Shown here piece after piece: positions 1-11,940 of a stretch of DNA of 64,000 nucleotides (within the stretch, counting starts at the first letter, position 1; every line of letters starts with the position of its first letter). Both the position numbers and the translations under genes were made by a program. Under the pieces are notes generated by a model. It searched no databases and was not told the origin of the DNA. It saw nothing but the letters and a program-made list of their open reading frames with translations. This DNA is from Aselliscus stoliczkanus. Lineage: Eukaryota; Chordata; Mammalia; Chiroptera; Hipposideridae. The stretch spans positions 36,971,501 through 37,035,500 of the forward strand of contig CM066735.1 in NCBI GenBank assembly GCA_033961575.1, read 5' to 3'.

Positions 1-1125
1 CTCAAGAAAGTGGCATTCATAAGTTAAGACTTAAAAAAAAATAAGTCAATGTAATTTAATGCTGAGCTGATGATGAGGTCTTGCTTGATTTAACTTCTTT
101 TATTAAAAAGTCATATGGCTTTTTTACTATTTTCTTTTGAACAATAGCTTACATCTAAAACCATGTCAAAAATACAGAAATCAAGAGAAACTGCAAGGCC
201 CACAGGGGGTAAAATTCTTGCATTTGAAGGAACTGAATTTAAGAACCAGCACAGACATTCTTGAGGTCCCATGAATTCACATAAGCTAATTAAAAACCAT
301 CTATGAAATAAAAATGAAAAGAATCCTGCATCTCATAAGGTTGTGTTGGGACTAATAAATAAAAATGGATCATAAAGCACTTAACCAAATAGAACGAAAA
401 AGCTCAGTACTATATCCTATACTAACAATGCTTTGGTGTTCTCATTTAACCCATAGAAATTGAAAACCACTACCGACAGACCTAAGAGCATGGAGATGGA
501 AAAAACTGGCTGACAGTTTCCAAAGCAAATCTGTCTCCTTGAAAGAAGTGTCAAAGGCTTACCATTCAAAGACAATTAACACTGGGGGTGGGGGGGAAAT
601 CTCTCAGGCCGAAGGATGCCATGTAATGAAAATAAAAACTACAAGAGTCCACCAGCCCTATGACTTACTGAGGGCTTGCTCTACAACACACATTGTGCTG
701 AGCACTTTATTTCCATTGCTTATTTACTCATCACAATATTCCTACCAGTTGGTAGACTTACATCTGTTTTATAAGAGGGAATGTAATAAATATGTTGCAC
801 AGTAAGTAGTTGAACTGATACCCAAGGAGGTGGTCTGGTAGGCAAGAAATCACAACACTGGGAATATAAATGCCCTGAAAACATTGTTGTTTTAATAAGA
901 AAGAAGATTTCCAGTTCTTTGTAGAGACACATACTGAACACCCCCCCATAGTGTCCCCCATGCCTGGGTTCTTCCAGTGGAGTTGAACCAGACATTCATG
1001 TCTAATGATGGCACCCTACCCTGGCATCCCTGCTTCCTGAAACTAGCCATCCGCTGGCTGCCATTGTCCAGTATGAACAAGTGGAAGGAACAGAAAGCCT
1101 GGATGGTGGCTGAGATGATCAGTCT
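1..1125. other. Unannotated A+T-rich DNA
   Basis: No gene, RNA or recognisable repeat is visible. A few open frames of 60-90 codons occur on both strands but overlap one another and show no domain. A short G-run lies near 585-597. Confidence 0.5.
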
Positions 1126-1660
1126 CTCTTTTTTATTTTAAATCCTTTTATTTAGAAATAGTTTCAAATCTATAGAAAAGTTACAAGGATAGTACAAAGA
1201 TCTCTTGCAGGCCCTTCATACAGATTACCTAATTGTTCATTTTTACATTTGCTCCATTTCTGTCTCTTTCTTTAGAGAGAGACAAAGAGATGTGTTGACC
1301 AAATACCCTTAAATACTACTGTGTGTTCCACCATGCCCCCAAATAAGGATAGTGTCCTATATTACTGTCATATTCTCCTTCCAGTCAGGAAACAAACATT
1401 GATACAACCCCACCAGCCAATTCTCAGATACCACACAAATTTTGCCCTTTGTCTTAATCATGGTTCTTTTCCCTTTAGAGTCCAGGTTCCTACCTGCAGG
1501 CTCACATTGCTTCTACATGTTATGTCTCCTTAGTGTCCTTTAATCTAGAACAGTTCCTCAGTCTTTTCCTGTCTCTCATATCCTTGACAGTCTTAAAGCG
1601 TACAGGCTTTTCATGCTGTAAGGTGACCCTAACCTGAGTCTATCTAGCTTCCTCATAACC
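1126..1660 (-). repeat. Ancient LINE-like 3' fragment (probable L1M)
   Basis: The segment opens with a T-rich stretch and reads as the complement of an old mammalian LINE 3' region (phrases about 'tttcaaatctatagaaaag', 'ttacaaggatagtacaaag', 'gtctccttagtgtcctttaatct'). These phrases recur in old mammalian interspersed repeats. Family assignment is from memory. It may belong to the same insertion as the L1 at 1800. Confidence 0.45.
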
Positions 1661-1799
1661 AGAATCAGCCCCTGTATACATGGCATGTCTGTTGACAAAT
1701 GAGATAGTGTTCTGCTCAGTGCATAGCATGTGGAGACACAACAGACGAATGATTACTCCCAAACAAGAGTTCACCATTTCAGAAAGAAAATTGACTGCT

Positions 1800-2367
1800 T
1801 TTTTGCTCTTTTTCACTTTTTTTTTATTGTGGTAAAATACACATAACATAAAATTGACCATCTTAACCATTTTTAAATGTACAGTTTGGTGGTATTAAGT
1901 ACATTCATATTGTGAGACCTTTACCACCATCCCTTTTCAAAATTTTTTTCATCTTGCAAAACTGAAGCTCTTTACACATTAAATGATAATGTCCCATCCC
2001 TCTCTCCTGAGACCCTGAAAACCACTATTTTACTTTCTGTCTCTCTGATTTTAAATACTCTAGCTATCTTATATTAATGGACTCATACAGTATTTATCTT
2101 TTTGTGACTGGCTTATCTCACTTGCATAATGTTCTCAAGGTTCATCCATGTGGTAGCATAAGTCAAAAGTTCCTTTCTTTTTAAGGCTGAATAATATTTC
2201 ATTTTTTTGTATAAACCACGTTTTGCTTATCTATCCATCCATTGATGGACACTTGGGTTGCTTCCACATTTTAGCTATTGTGAATAATACTGCTGTGTAC
2301 ATGGGTGTACAAAATCTCTTTGAATCCCTGCTTTAGTCCTTTGGATATAGACCCAGAAGCAGAATTG
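1800..2367 (-). mobile_element. Ancient LINE-1 (L1M) 3' part, first half
   Basis: The plus strand reads as the complement of an old L1: 'attgtggtaaaatacacat', then 'gttcatccatgtggtagca', 'ggctgaataatatttcat' and 'gatggacacttgggttgct', in the order seen in the L1M ORF2 end and 3' UTR. No open frame survives. The element is interrupted at 2368-2973 by an LTR with its TSD and resumes at 2974, so it is older than the LTR. Confidence 0.85.
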
Positions 2368-2373
2368 CTGAAT

Positions 2374-2967
2374 TGTCAAATTATAGCCTGCTTGTCTGCC
2401 CCCATGCACCTCTCCATAAAGACAGATCATAACTTCAATATTATGCTTACTGTATATATCCCTATTTGGCACCAAAGGATGGCCAGCTAGTCAAAGACTG
2501 GTAAGATCCCATGAGAGGGACAACCCAAGCCAGACACGGTCACATGGGTGCAAATGGGTACCAGTGGGGTACAATAGGAGTTAAAAAAATATATGGCATG
2601 AACCCCTTGCTTCAGGGTCCTCCATGTAATCAGTTTCAGCATTAGCGGTTTCTGTCTCTTAGGATGGTGTGTGTAAACAGATCATGGGACTTTCAGTAAT
2701 GGCAGCCTGCAGGCATAGGTGATTTGGCCTGGAGATTAATTCTTGGGTGTGAGACACACAGACCTCAGAAGATACACTGATCCTTTCATGTGTAAAAGAA
2801 TAAAAGGAACAGTCAGGCCCGATTTGGGGCTCTTTGTCCTAGAGGCACTGAGTCCCCTGGCTAGCACTGCTTTTGAACTATCCTTTGTCTCTTGTCTATA
2901 TTTTTCTGTTTCTCAACCCCCATCATCCCTTCCGATCTCCTATGGTCCTGTCGTGCGGGATGCAACA
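2374..2967 (+). mobile_element. Solo LTR of an endogenous retrovirus, 6-bp TSD
   Basis: A 594-bp block begins with TGT and ends with ACA, and is flanked by the direct repeat CTGAAT (2368-2373 and 2968-2973). The surrounding L1 reads straight through when the block is removed. An AATAAA at 2799-2804 lies about 165 bp before the 3' edge, as expected for a plus-oriented LTR with a polyadenylation signal. A 6-bp TSD is typical of class II (betaretrovirus-like) ERVs; class I and ERVL usually give 4-5 bp. No internal retroviral sequence is present, so this is a solo LTR left by LTR-LTR recombination. The exact family is not known to me. Confidence 0.8.
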
Positions 2968-2973
2968 CTGAAT

Positions 2974-3312
2974 CATATGGTAATTCTTCCTTTTAGTTTT
3001 TGGGGGGAATTGCCATACTGTTTTCCACAGTGGTTGTGCTAGTTTACATTCCCACCAACAATACATAAGGATTCCAACTAGTCCACATTCTGGGCCATGC
3101 TTGTTATTTTCTGTTTTTTATGATCTTAGTTATCCTAATGGGTGTGAGATGGGATTACATTGTGGTTTTGATTTGCACTTCCCTAATGATTAATGATGTT
3201 TGAGCATTTTTTCATATGTTTATTGGCCATATGTATATCTTCTTTAGAGAAATATCTGTTTCAAGTCCCTGCCCATTTTGAATCAGGTTGGTTGGTTTTT
3301 GTTGTTGGAAAA
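2974..3312 (-). mobile_element. Ancient LINE-1 (L1M), second half
   Basis: Continuation of the antisense L1 interrupted by the solo LTR: 'atcatatggtaattcttcc', 'ctgttttccacagtggttg', 'cattcccaccaacaatac', and 'ttgatttgcacttccctaat' appear in ORF2 order. It fades near 3312. The frame is broken by many stops. Confidence 0.85.
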
Positions 3313-4156
3313 TGGGTAGACTTTTAACATCAATGTTCAATGTCAAATTAAAAAATGTTAGTTTCTCCATCCCAAAATACATACAAGGAATTAAAATAAC
3401 TGGTAGAAAGATAATCCAAATATGGTACTGTGGGCTTTTCAAGTTAAGAGGTGAGATAATACTTCTTGTATAGCTACAGTTATACTTCTATAGTCCTATT
3501 CTTGAAATTTATCCTAATGGCCAGGAATTCATCCTTAATATTTAATCACCAATATAGACAATTCAAACTTAAAACAAATTTCACTTCAAAGGTTCATTTG
3601 AAACTCAAAACAACAATTTTCTATTGAAGCAATGCTGTGCTTGATGGTCACAGCTCTAAGGCTAGTCCACAAAAGCCCAATACCAGGGAATAAAATTACA
3701 AAAGATAAAATCACTATCTATAATGAGATTCCTATAACAGAAACAGTGTCCTTTTAAAAAAATGACATAAGGGCCTGGAAGCACTAAGAAATAAGGATAC
3801 CTTTTCTGATAAGTGATAAGAAAGGAATAAAGGGCGAAATATAGACAAATTATCTCTTCTTTCCCCATCTTATTCTGTCTGGATTTTAGACATAACTATT
3901 TTATGTGGCTGTTCTCTGTGTTCCCTTTAGCAGTTTATATGGCCTTCTATTGGTATGTATCTCAGTTTTTTAATACTCTATTTAAGTGTGTGCTGTTTCA
4001 TGCATTCAGTACCTGGCATCTTTCTGAAGCATTATATGCATTGAATATGTGCTTTATAGAGAACAAGTGATTAAATGAAGACATCAGCAACAGAAACTCA
4101 TTATCCTGGTGTAACTACCCTGGTTCCCTTGGTACCTTTAAAAAATGGCTCCTCGT
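3313..4156. other. Unannotated DNA
   Basis: A+T-rich sequence with no supported gene. I see no repeat that I can name. Confidence 0.4.
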
Positions 4157-4157
4157 T

Positions 4158-4252
4158 GGGCCGGTCGAGTGGCGCAGTGGGAAGCCAGTGGCCCTGGTTT
4201 GGGTCCCACATATGAGGGCCAGTAACACTGCCCTCAAAAAAAAAAAAAAAAA
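4158..4252 (+). mobile_element. Short tRNA-derived SINE, internally deleted copy
   Basis: The head GGGCCGGTCGAGTGGCGCAG and end GGGCCAGTAACACTGCCCTC plus poly(A) match the other short SINEs here. This copy lacks about 16 bases between the A-box region and GGAAGCCAG, probably a small deletion between G-rich repeats. The flanks AAAAATGGCTCCT and AAAAATGGCACCT form an imperfect TSD (one mismatch), so it inserted by the L1 machinery. Confidence 0.88.
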
Positions 4253-7200
4253 TGGCACCTAGAAATTCAATGTCTTCCATAAAATGGAAAATTTAAAATA
4301 GATGAACCAAAACGTTTTTTAGAACCACTTACTAACATGAATTTCCTACAAGACTGTTTTACTTCTACATTGAGTTTATGTGGAATTCACACCTCTCTTC
4401 CCTCCCAGTGACAGTGTTCAAACAGAGCCACCCTAGAAACACACAGTTACGGTTCTTTACAAAGAACTATTTTCCTGCTAAAAGTGCATATTCTGAAGTT
4501 TTACCACAGCCCCATCTTCACTGTAACACATATGGTATGCATGCCATGTTCCCTTGGAGAAAAATGAAGCTATAGATGGTTTTAGGTTCAAGTGAAACCT
4601 TTAAAGGACAATCCAAATCTCCCTCCACATTACCTCATTCATATTGCTCCGTTCTATGTATGGTACCTACTGTTCTATCCCAAAACTCAGCTGGAGTAAG
4701 CCTCTCTTTAAATTTAAGTGAATACAGTCTAAGCTCCTATCCCACCCACAGAGAAAAATGTACTGTCCCTCCTACCTCTATGGAGATTCCTCAGAAAAGG
4801 GGAGCATTTACCTTTGTTGGCTCTGCTTTAGAGTTCCTTGTGGGTTAAAGGGATTATTTCACTAAATCCTCACTGCTTTAACTACTACCTCCTTCCCTGC
4901 CTTACACACCAATAAACTGAAGACTGGGCAGAGGTCTGATGTCTGCTAAGGTTTGGGAAGAGACGAGAGGGCTATGTTGCAGCACCACCCAGCAAACAGA
5001 ATTAAAATGTACATCAGACATGCATATTGCAAAGACCATGCCTACCAGCCATGCTCGCTGTATGCTCCATGTAAACTTGTCGTTTCCTTTTTATAGCTGG
5101 GTTCCTCTTCTTGGGTCCAGTCCCTGGTAAACTCCAACTTCTTCTTTTAGCAATAAAGGCAATTTAGTTCTTTTTCTCAGCCCTATGCTTTCCAAGCCAT
5201 TCCCTGAAGCTTATCTTTTTTTCACAGCCACACAGCTCATGTAGTCCAAAGAGAAATTCTGCCACTCACTTAGGATTCAGAGCAGCTACGGTCTGCTGGG
5301 ATTTTGACTACCAATTTGTTTCTCTACATACAAAGACTAGTCTGGTATAGTAGACTAGTCTTAAGGGGCATCCCATCTCACAAGGCTTCTTCTCTCCATA
5401 AGAATCTCCACACCCCTGGGAGAAGAGGGCAGATGTCATGTCTGTCTTCTGTGACTCTTTCCTGCCCCCATCTACAGCTGATAGGCCCTCAGGGGAAAAT
5501 CTGATCACAGCTGGAGGAACAGGGAGCTGGATTAGACATAGGGATAGAATGAGAGAGGCATGTGAATGCCAGCACTCGGAGAGAGGGGCAAAGAGCACGG
5601 ACTCCTGCTGGGCAGGTCTGAGGGCCTGGTCTCTGTCCTTCTCAGAGCTAGGTTGGTCCATTCTCTTCTGCATTCAGTGGTTACTCCAAAGTCCTTTTAT
5701 TCCTTAAACTAAGTAGTGCTAATTTTTATTATTTTTTCCTAAAAGACCAGACCTCTTGTGAATGAAGTGATTTAGACAACCCCGCAAAGAATACCCTACA
5801 AATTCTCAAGGCAGGACATTCAGCAATTTTTACTTTTAGAAAGTTAAGGTTAGCCCATATCCTTGATCAAGGAGATAATCAGTTGTCATGGCCAGAAAAT
5901 GAAAGGACTATGGATTCTCTTATATCTAGATGCATTCATTTTACAGAACAATCCAAGACATCTTGTGACTTATGATATTGAAATGACCTGCATTAGCGGC
6001 TTCCAGTACCTTCTAGGGGATGATTCATTCCAGGAAAGGTGTAGAATTAAAATTGTCATTATAGCATAGCCAAACAAGGTCTTCTAGGGGTGCTTACGCT
6101 CATCACAACATTAGTTAAAAGATTTCGGAGAGAGGGAGCATATCCAAAAGTTGTTTTGTTTTTGTTAAACTCCATTGGTTCTCCAGAATTTGTTATTTCC
6201 AGGAAGGGACTGAGAAATGCTGTTCTTCAGACTCTGACCTATTACAGAGATGAACCCAGCTGCGTACATAAGGCTGTTTCCTGTTAATCAAGTTATTGTT
6301 CCTTCCATGTCCTTGAATTTCAAAGTGAAACTTATAAATATAATCTGATCTTAACATTTAAAATGTTCACTCTCCTTCTGCCCACCAGAAGGTAATGAGC
6401 AGTCTAAAGTCACTCAGCCTGGGTTTCCTTCCCTTAATTGCCCTAAAAATTAAATAAAAAGCTCCCTACATCCCTTCTGCCACTCCATGAAAACAGGATG
6501 AAATATAGCAAATTCTAATAAGCCAGCATGTGTGAATTTTTCCTCCCCACTCCTTAACACATTTACATTCTCTCGCAAACAGCACTAACTCCTTTGCCTC
6601 TTTATCTCCATAGAAATCAAATCACTACAGCTCAAGTTCATGTTGTAGCAAGAATTTTCTTCTATTAGAAAAAGATTGTCTTCCATTTTGCAGTGAGGAG
6701 TTTTTTGTTTTATTTCTTTAATGCAAGATTGGGAGGCAGGGCGAGGGGGAAAGAGGCAGCTTGAATTACAGGACTATTTAAGCCACAATATTTAATTTCA
6801 AACTTTGTCCTTTACAGCCTATTACCTCAGCTGCAATCTCTCTCCCTTTTCCTCATTTTCTGTTGAAAATTGATCTCATTGTTCTTGTCTGAATGAAAAG
6901 ACCCAGGCTCAGAGTATTTCAATTGGCTTCGACTCAAGAATAAAAGATCCCTGTTAAAGTGAAAATCATGGGTTTTGCCAATTCAGATCACATTACTCAT
7001 TTCCCTCCCAGGCCAGGCAGGAAAGCCAGGGGCTGCACCCAGCAAGACCCATGCATACCGCCAAGAGGTCTGGCAACCCCCAACTTCACCGACTATCTCC
7101 CTGGCTGAGTCACCTGTCAGTTGACGGGGGAGACCCCAGGGATCTACTCGGAGGGGTCTTCAACTGGCAGCAACCGGCAAAGCTGTACACTTATCCATGT

Positions 7201-7601
7201 AGTGTCCCAAAGAGGTAACGTTTTTGCACTTGACTTTATTTTCTGCATCACTGTTAGCCACCTAAATAGAAATACTGTTATTTGTCACTAATTTCTAAAG
7301 GAAAATGAACATTCGAGTTTATCTAGAAAGTAAGACATTCTGAGCACTTCTAGTGTCACTGTGCACTATTTCTGGGGGAGGTCCCATGGAAGGACCATAG
7401 CACACCTGAGACAGCGTTACTACAAACCCCCTGTTTCCTCTGATAGTAATCCCCTCCCCTCATCCACTCCTAATAATAATAACCCCATTTCCGCCCTAAC
7501 CCTTCCCTCACCGGCATCCAAAGAGACTCTTACATTTTGATTTCTATGCTCTATGCAGGTATACACTACCTAGAATTCAGAGAATTAAAAAATGGTCATT
7601 T
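4253..7601. other. Mostly unique DNA, no gene
   Basis: No exon, RNA or named repeat is supported apart from the small inverted repeat at 5333-5362. Overlapping open frames on opposite strands at 5304-5707 are probably chance. The stretch 6300-7000 looks like unique, non-repetitive DNA with several A+T-rich motif clusters; function cannot be judged from one species. Confidence 0.4.
5333..5362. repeat. Perfect 11-bp inverted repeat with 8-base loop
   Basis: AAGACTAGTCT (5333-5343) and AGACTAGTCTT (5352-5362) are exact reverse complements separated by GGTATAGT. Each arm also contains the 10-bp palindrome AGACTAGTCT, so the site is a direct as well as an inverted repeat. No gene adjoins it. Confidence 0.9.
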
Positions 7602-7726
7602 AAGAGCTCGCTCAAGAGTGTGAGCTGAGCTGAGCAACAGCAGTTCAATGCCCAGTCCGAGCTGAGCTGCTGCTGAGCTGCCAACAGGTGGCAGGATGGC
7701 TCAGCTAAACAACAAACAAACAAACA
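7602..7726 (+). mobile_element. Truncated VES-like SINE with TSD
   Basis: The core is built of GAGCTGAGCTGC-type phrases and ends with CTCAGCTAAACAACAAACAAAC, as in the GC-rich bodies of the bat-type SINEs elsewhere. AAATGGTCATTT occurs exactly at 7590-7601 and 7727-7738 as a TSD. The tRNA head is absent or degenerate. Confidence 0.7.
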
Positions 7727-7754
7727 AAATGGTCATTTCAGATTAACATCATAT

Positions 7755-7890
7755 ATAAAACAAATGTAGTAAAATGATAACAGTTGGGATGTCTGGGCAA
7801 TGAGTACACAGGAATTCATTTTTCTATTCTTGCCACTTTCTGTAAATGTGAAATTATTTCAAAATCAAGTTTTAGAAAAAAATAGCATCA
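7755..7890 (+). repeat. Old L1-type 3' end fragment
   Basis: The phrase 'cttgccactttctgtaaatg' followed by 'gaaattatttcaaaatcaag' and an A-run resembles the 3' terminus of old L1 copies. It lies directly downstream of the TSD of the SINE at 7602, which may have inserted into it. Confidence 0.5.
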
Positions 7891-9042
7891 TCTTCATAGC
7901 ATATGATAAAATTCTGAACTCAGCAAAAATCAAATAAGATTGATATTTGTAGAGGTCAGCAGAACAACAAAGCAGCACAGGGAGGATTGAGATAAAAAAA
8001 TAAAACCACCACTGAGTTCAAGGTGCAAGCAGATTAAAGGTTTTACTATAGAAATTTATCCCAAACTTTAGTTTATGAGTCTAGTTATCAAGGCAAGAGG
8101 CACAGAGTGGTGCCAGGAAATTCTTTTTGTGAGTCTCCAAGCTCATCCTCCAGGACCACCATGTATTTCCAAACAAAAGGCCCCAAGAGAGTTCTCAATC
8201 TTTATATCAGTAACGGTCAAACACAATCAAGGGACAAATGGAAACATAGTAAGCATAAAACATGGCCTTGAGACAGATTAAAATGAGAAAGGTTTTCACC
8301 CACATCAAACTGAGATGGCCAAGTTTAATCAATAATGATAAGGAATTCCTTATCCACAAAGAATCCTTCACAAAGATGGAGGGGTTGGAGAGAAATCAGG
8401 GAATAAAAAGAAGCAAAATTCTGTTCCTGGGTGATGCTACATTGTGGATCACCCAGGTAAACTATACAGTGTGTTACCTTTGGGACACAAATGTGATTAG
8501 CATCACAACCAATAAATGAAATGGCAAACCGTTTTTTGTTTCTATACACTTCATCATGTGGAGCTGGCATGAGTGGAAACATCCTCCTCCTCTCAATATT
8601 CGAAATTCTTTCAGTTTGTCAAGGCTCAGTTCAAATCCCCCATTCTTTTTGAAGTTTTTCCTGACTAAATAAATCTACTAAGCACAGCACAGGTGCAAGA
8701 GAGAGAGAGCAAGAGAACAACCATTTTTTAAACTGCAAGTGGCCCCTTTGGGACATGACAGGATTTGCTGTTTTACATACCAGCTTTCAGAGCAGAGCCT
8801 TTTAGGAAAATGTTACCAAATAGAAAGTATTTGACGCAATTTGGGAGTTTGTTTTGAGCCTGCCTTTAGGGTAAATATCACCTAAAGTTCAAAAATGTGG
8901 GCCCAAAATCACATGTATAAAGGGGGGAAAAAATCTAAAAGCTACTATGATTCTCCGCCTAGCTATACCTTAGAAACAACTGGTAAAGTAATGGATAAAT
9001 TTTGTTATCATAGTAAAGTCAACATATAAAATAGCAGATGTC
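7891..9042. other. Unannotated DNA
   Basis: No gene or nameable repeat. Open frames at 8075-8582 overlap on opposite strands and carry no domain. Confidence 0.4.
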
Positions 9043-9043
9043 A

Positions 9044-9074
<31 letters not shown>

Positions 9075-9077
9075 ATA
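9043..9077. repeat. (AAAT)n microsatellite
   Basis: About eight to nine uninterrupted units of a tetranucleotide AAAT-type repeat. Confidence 0.95.
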
Positions 9078-9149
9078 TTCCCAAACAGATTAATGGCTCA
9101 TGTTGGATCAAATTCACGGCTTCAGTTGAGGATCATTATAACAGCAGTT

Positions 9150-9390
9150 ACAGGCACAACTCTAGATCAGGATACTTGGGTTTGAACCCCGCTTCTGCTG
9201 CCTATTAGCTGTATAACCTTAGGAAAGCCACTTAATACATCTGTGCCTCAGTTTCCTCCTATTAAATAGCAATAATAACAGTATCTGGCTCATTGGGTTA
9301 TTATAAGATTCATGAATCTAAATTATGTAAATCTCTTGGAACCATGCCCAGCAAATAGTGTTATATAACTATTAACCATTATTAATAGAA
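9150..9390 (+). repeat. MIR SINE
   Basis: Phrases 'gggtttgaaccccgcttctg', 'ctgtataaccttaggaaag', 'tgcctcagtttcctcc' and 'catgcccagcaaatag' appear in MIR order. This is an ancient tRNA-derived SINE shared by mammals. Confidence 0.85.
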
Positions 9391-9459
9391 TCTAAAATTA
9401 AACATTCTAATGTAAATAACTACATGATGAGATTAACACGATTCAAAAGTTAACTCTTT

Positions 9460-9580
9460 AAGACTATGGAGAATTGGATTCAAGTCCTTCTTCCATCATT
9501 ATGACTGTATGATCTGACCCAGCTCTGTCACTTCCTTGAAGTCTCTTCATCTATAAATGAATAATAAAAAAATTGCATCT
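9460..9580 (+). repeat. Probable MIR fragment
   Basis: 'attggattcaagtccttctt', 'atgatctgacccagctctgt' and 'gtctcttcatctataaatg' resemble a diverged MIR core. Confidence 0.45.
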
Positions 9581-9649
9581 GGTGCTACATGGAAAATAAA
9601 CAGCAGGAGACAAGACTGGTGAAGGAATATTATTTAAGAGGCAATCACA

Positions 9650-10240
9650 TGATAGCCCAAATGAGAAATAAGTATGGATTGAACCGGGCTAGTGACAGCA
9701 TAGATGGTGAACATTGGGATTCATGTTTGTCAGTGAGCTGGACAAGGAACATAAAGAGAAGAAAGCAGCCTAGGATATTTTCAGTATTTGGCTTGAACAA
9801 CCAAATGAAGGGCATTGACATTAAGAAAGGTAGGGAGGTGGAGAAGCAGTTTTGGGGAGAGAGAAATCAAAAATTTAGTTCTAGACATGCTAATATGAAA
9901 GTTCCCATTCAAGGTATTATAATATGTGTAAAGTACTCCACACAGTCAATATCCAAGTAGAGAATCAGGTAGATAGTTGGATATTTGAATCTGAAAATCA
10001 AGGCAGAGGTTGAGATGTAAATATAAGAGTTATCAATATTTACTGGTCTCCCAATATTTAATAGGAGAGGGTCCAGAAGGAGAACATGGTCAAGGACCAG
10101 ACAAACTCCAAAATTTAGTGGTTCAGCAGAGCAGTCTGCAAAAAGAAACTAGCCAAGGAAGTAGACAAAAGACCAGGAGAGTGGGGTATCATGGAAATCA
10201 GGACAAGAAAGTTTCTAAAAGCAGCAACACTCTAACTTTG
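9650..10240 (-). repeat. LINE-2 (L2) RT-region relic
   Basis: The plus strand carries the complement of old L2 sequence: 'agttctagacatgctaata', 'gtagatagttggatatttga', 'ggagagggtccagaagg' and 'agaccaggagagtggggtat'. In intact L2 this region encodes the part of the RT with the GVPQGSVLGP-type motif on the opposite strand. The plus-strand frames here are non-coding shadows. Confidence 0.6.
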
Positions 10241-10284
10241 GAGGTCAGTCCAAGATGTCCCATCTTCAAAGCATAAATAATGTC

Positions 10285-11940
10285 TGTCCCATCTTAATTT
10301 TACCCAGCTCCTCAACGCCCCTCTCCTCTGGCAACCATCAGTTGGTTCTCTGTATCTATGAGTCTGTTTCTATTTTGTTTGTTCATTTATTTTGTTTTTA
10401 GATTCCACATATAAGTGAGATGATATGGCATTTGTCTTTCTCTGTCTGACTTATTTCACTTAGCATAATACCCTCTAGGTCCATCCATGTTGTCACAAAT
10501 AGTAAGATTTCATTTTTATGGCTGAGTAATATTCCATTATTTATATGTACCACACCTTTTTTATTCAATCGTCTTTTGATGGGCACTTGGGTTGCTTTCA
10601 TATCTTGGCTATTGTAAATAATGCTGCAATGAACATACAGGTGCGTATAGCTTTTCAAATTAGTGTTTTGGATTTCTTCAGATAAATACCCAAAAGCAGG
10701 ATTGCTGGGTTATAAGGTAGTTCTATTTTTAATTTTTTGAGGATCCTCTAAACCATTGTCCATAGTGACTATACTAATTAGCAGTCCCACCAACAGTGTA
10801 CGAGGGTTCCTTCCTTTGCTCCGCATCCTCGCCAGCACTTGGTGGATTTATTGATGATGGGCATTCTGACAGAAGTGAGGTGGTATCTCATTGTGGTTTT
10901 TATTTTCATTTCTCTGATGATTAGTGATGCTGAGTATCTTTTCATATGACTATTGGTCATGAATAAGTCCTCTTTGGAGAAATGTCTATTCAGGTCCTCT
11001 GCCCATTTTTTAATTAGGTTGTTTTGTTTTTTGTTGTTTTTTTTTTTTGGGGGGGGGGTATTGAACTGTATGAGTTTTTATAATAAATTTTGGAATATAA
11101 CCCCCATATCATTGGTGAACGTCTCCCATTCAGCAGGCTATCTTTTCATTTTGTTGATGGTTTCCTTTGCTGTACAAAAACTTTTTGGTTTGATATAGTC
11201 CTACTTGTTTGTTTTTGTTTCCCTTGCCTGAGGAGATATATCAGAAAAAATATCACTAAGAGTAATGTCAGAGAGTTTACTGCCTATGTTTTCTTCTAGG
11301 AATTTTATGGTTTTGGGTCTTACGTTTAAGTCTTTAATCCATTTTGAGTTTATTCTTGTGTATGGTGTAAGAAGGTTGTCCAGTTTTGTTTTGTTTTTTG
11401 CATGTATCTGTCCAGTGTTCTCAACATCATTTGTTGAATAGACTGTCTTTATCCAACTGTATGTTCTTGCCTCCTTTGTCATAGATTAAATGACCATACA
11501 GGCATGGTTTATTTCTGGGTGCTGTATTCTATTTCATTGAGCTATATGTCTGTTTTTATACTGGTACCATACAGTTTTGATTACTATAGACTTGTAGTAT
11601 AGTTTGATACCAGGCAGCATGATACTTTCAATTTTGTTCTTTCTCAAGATTGCTGTGGCTATTTGGGGTCTTCTGAGGTCCATATAAATTCTAAGATTAT
11701 TTGTTCTAGTTCTGTGAAAAATGCCATTGGTATTTCAATAGGGGTTGCATTGAATCTATAGATTGCTTTGGGTAGAATAAACATTTTAACATTAATTCTT
11801 TCTGTCCATGAGCACAGTATATGCTTCTATTTATTTATATCTTCTTCAATTTCTTTTATTGGTGTCTTAATAGTTTTCTGAGTACCGAGTACCGGTCATT
11901 TACCTTCTTGGTTAAATTTATTCCTAGATAATTTTTTTTA
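10285..11940 (-). mobile_element. LINE-1 ORF2 C-terminal half and 3' UTR (main body of a 5'-inverted L1)
   Basis: The complement encodes broken ORF2p. A 60-codon frame at 10778-10960 contains [20 protein letters not shown] and a CWRGCG...HCWWDC zinc-knuckle-like motif typical of the ORF2p C terminus. The frame at 11201-11482 contains [20 protein letters not shown]. The 5'-most part near 11930 reads NYLGINLTKKVND-like, just downstream of the RT active site. The 3' UTR lies at 10285-10400. There are several stops and frameshifts. Just beyond 11940 the same element continues on the other strand. Confidence 0.9.

Noticed and set aside
5304..5707. Overlapping frames of 66, 121 and 89 codons as a coding exon
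   Set aside because: No domain and frames on both strands; no evidence of splicing.
9589..9960. 123-codon plus-strand frame
   Set aside because: It lies antisense to an L2 relic, so it is a shadow.
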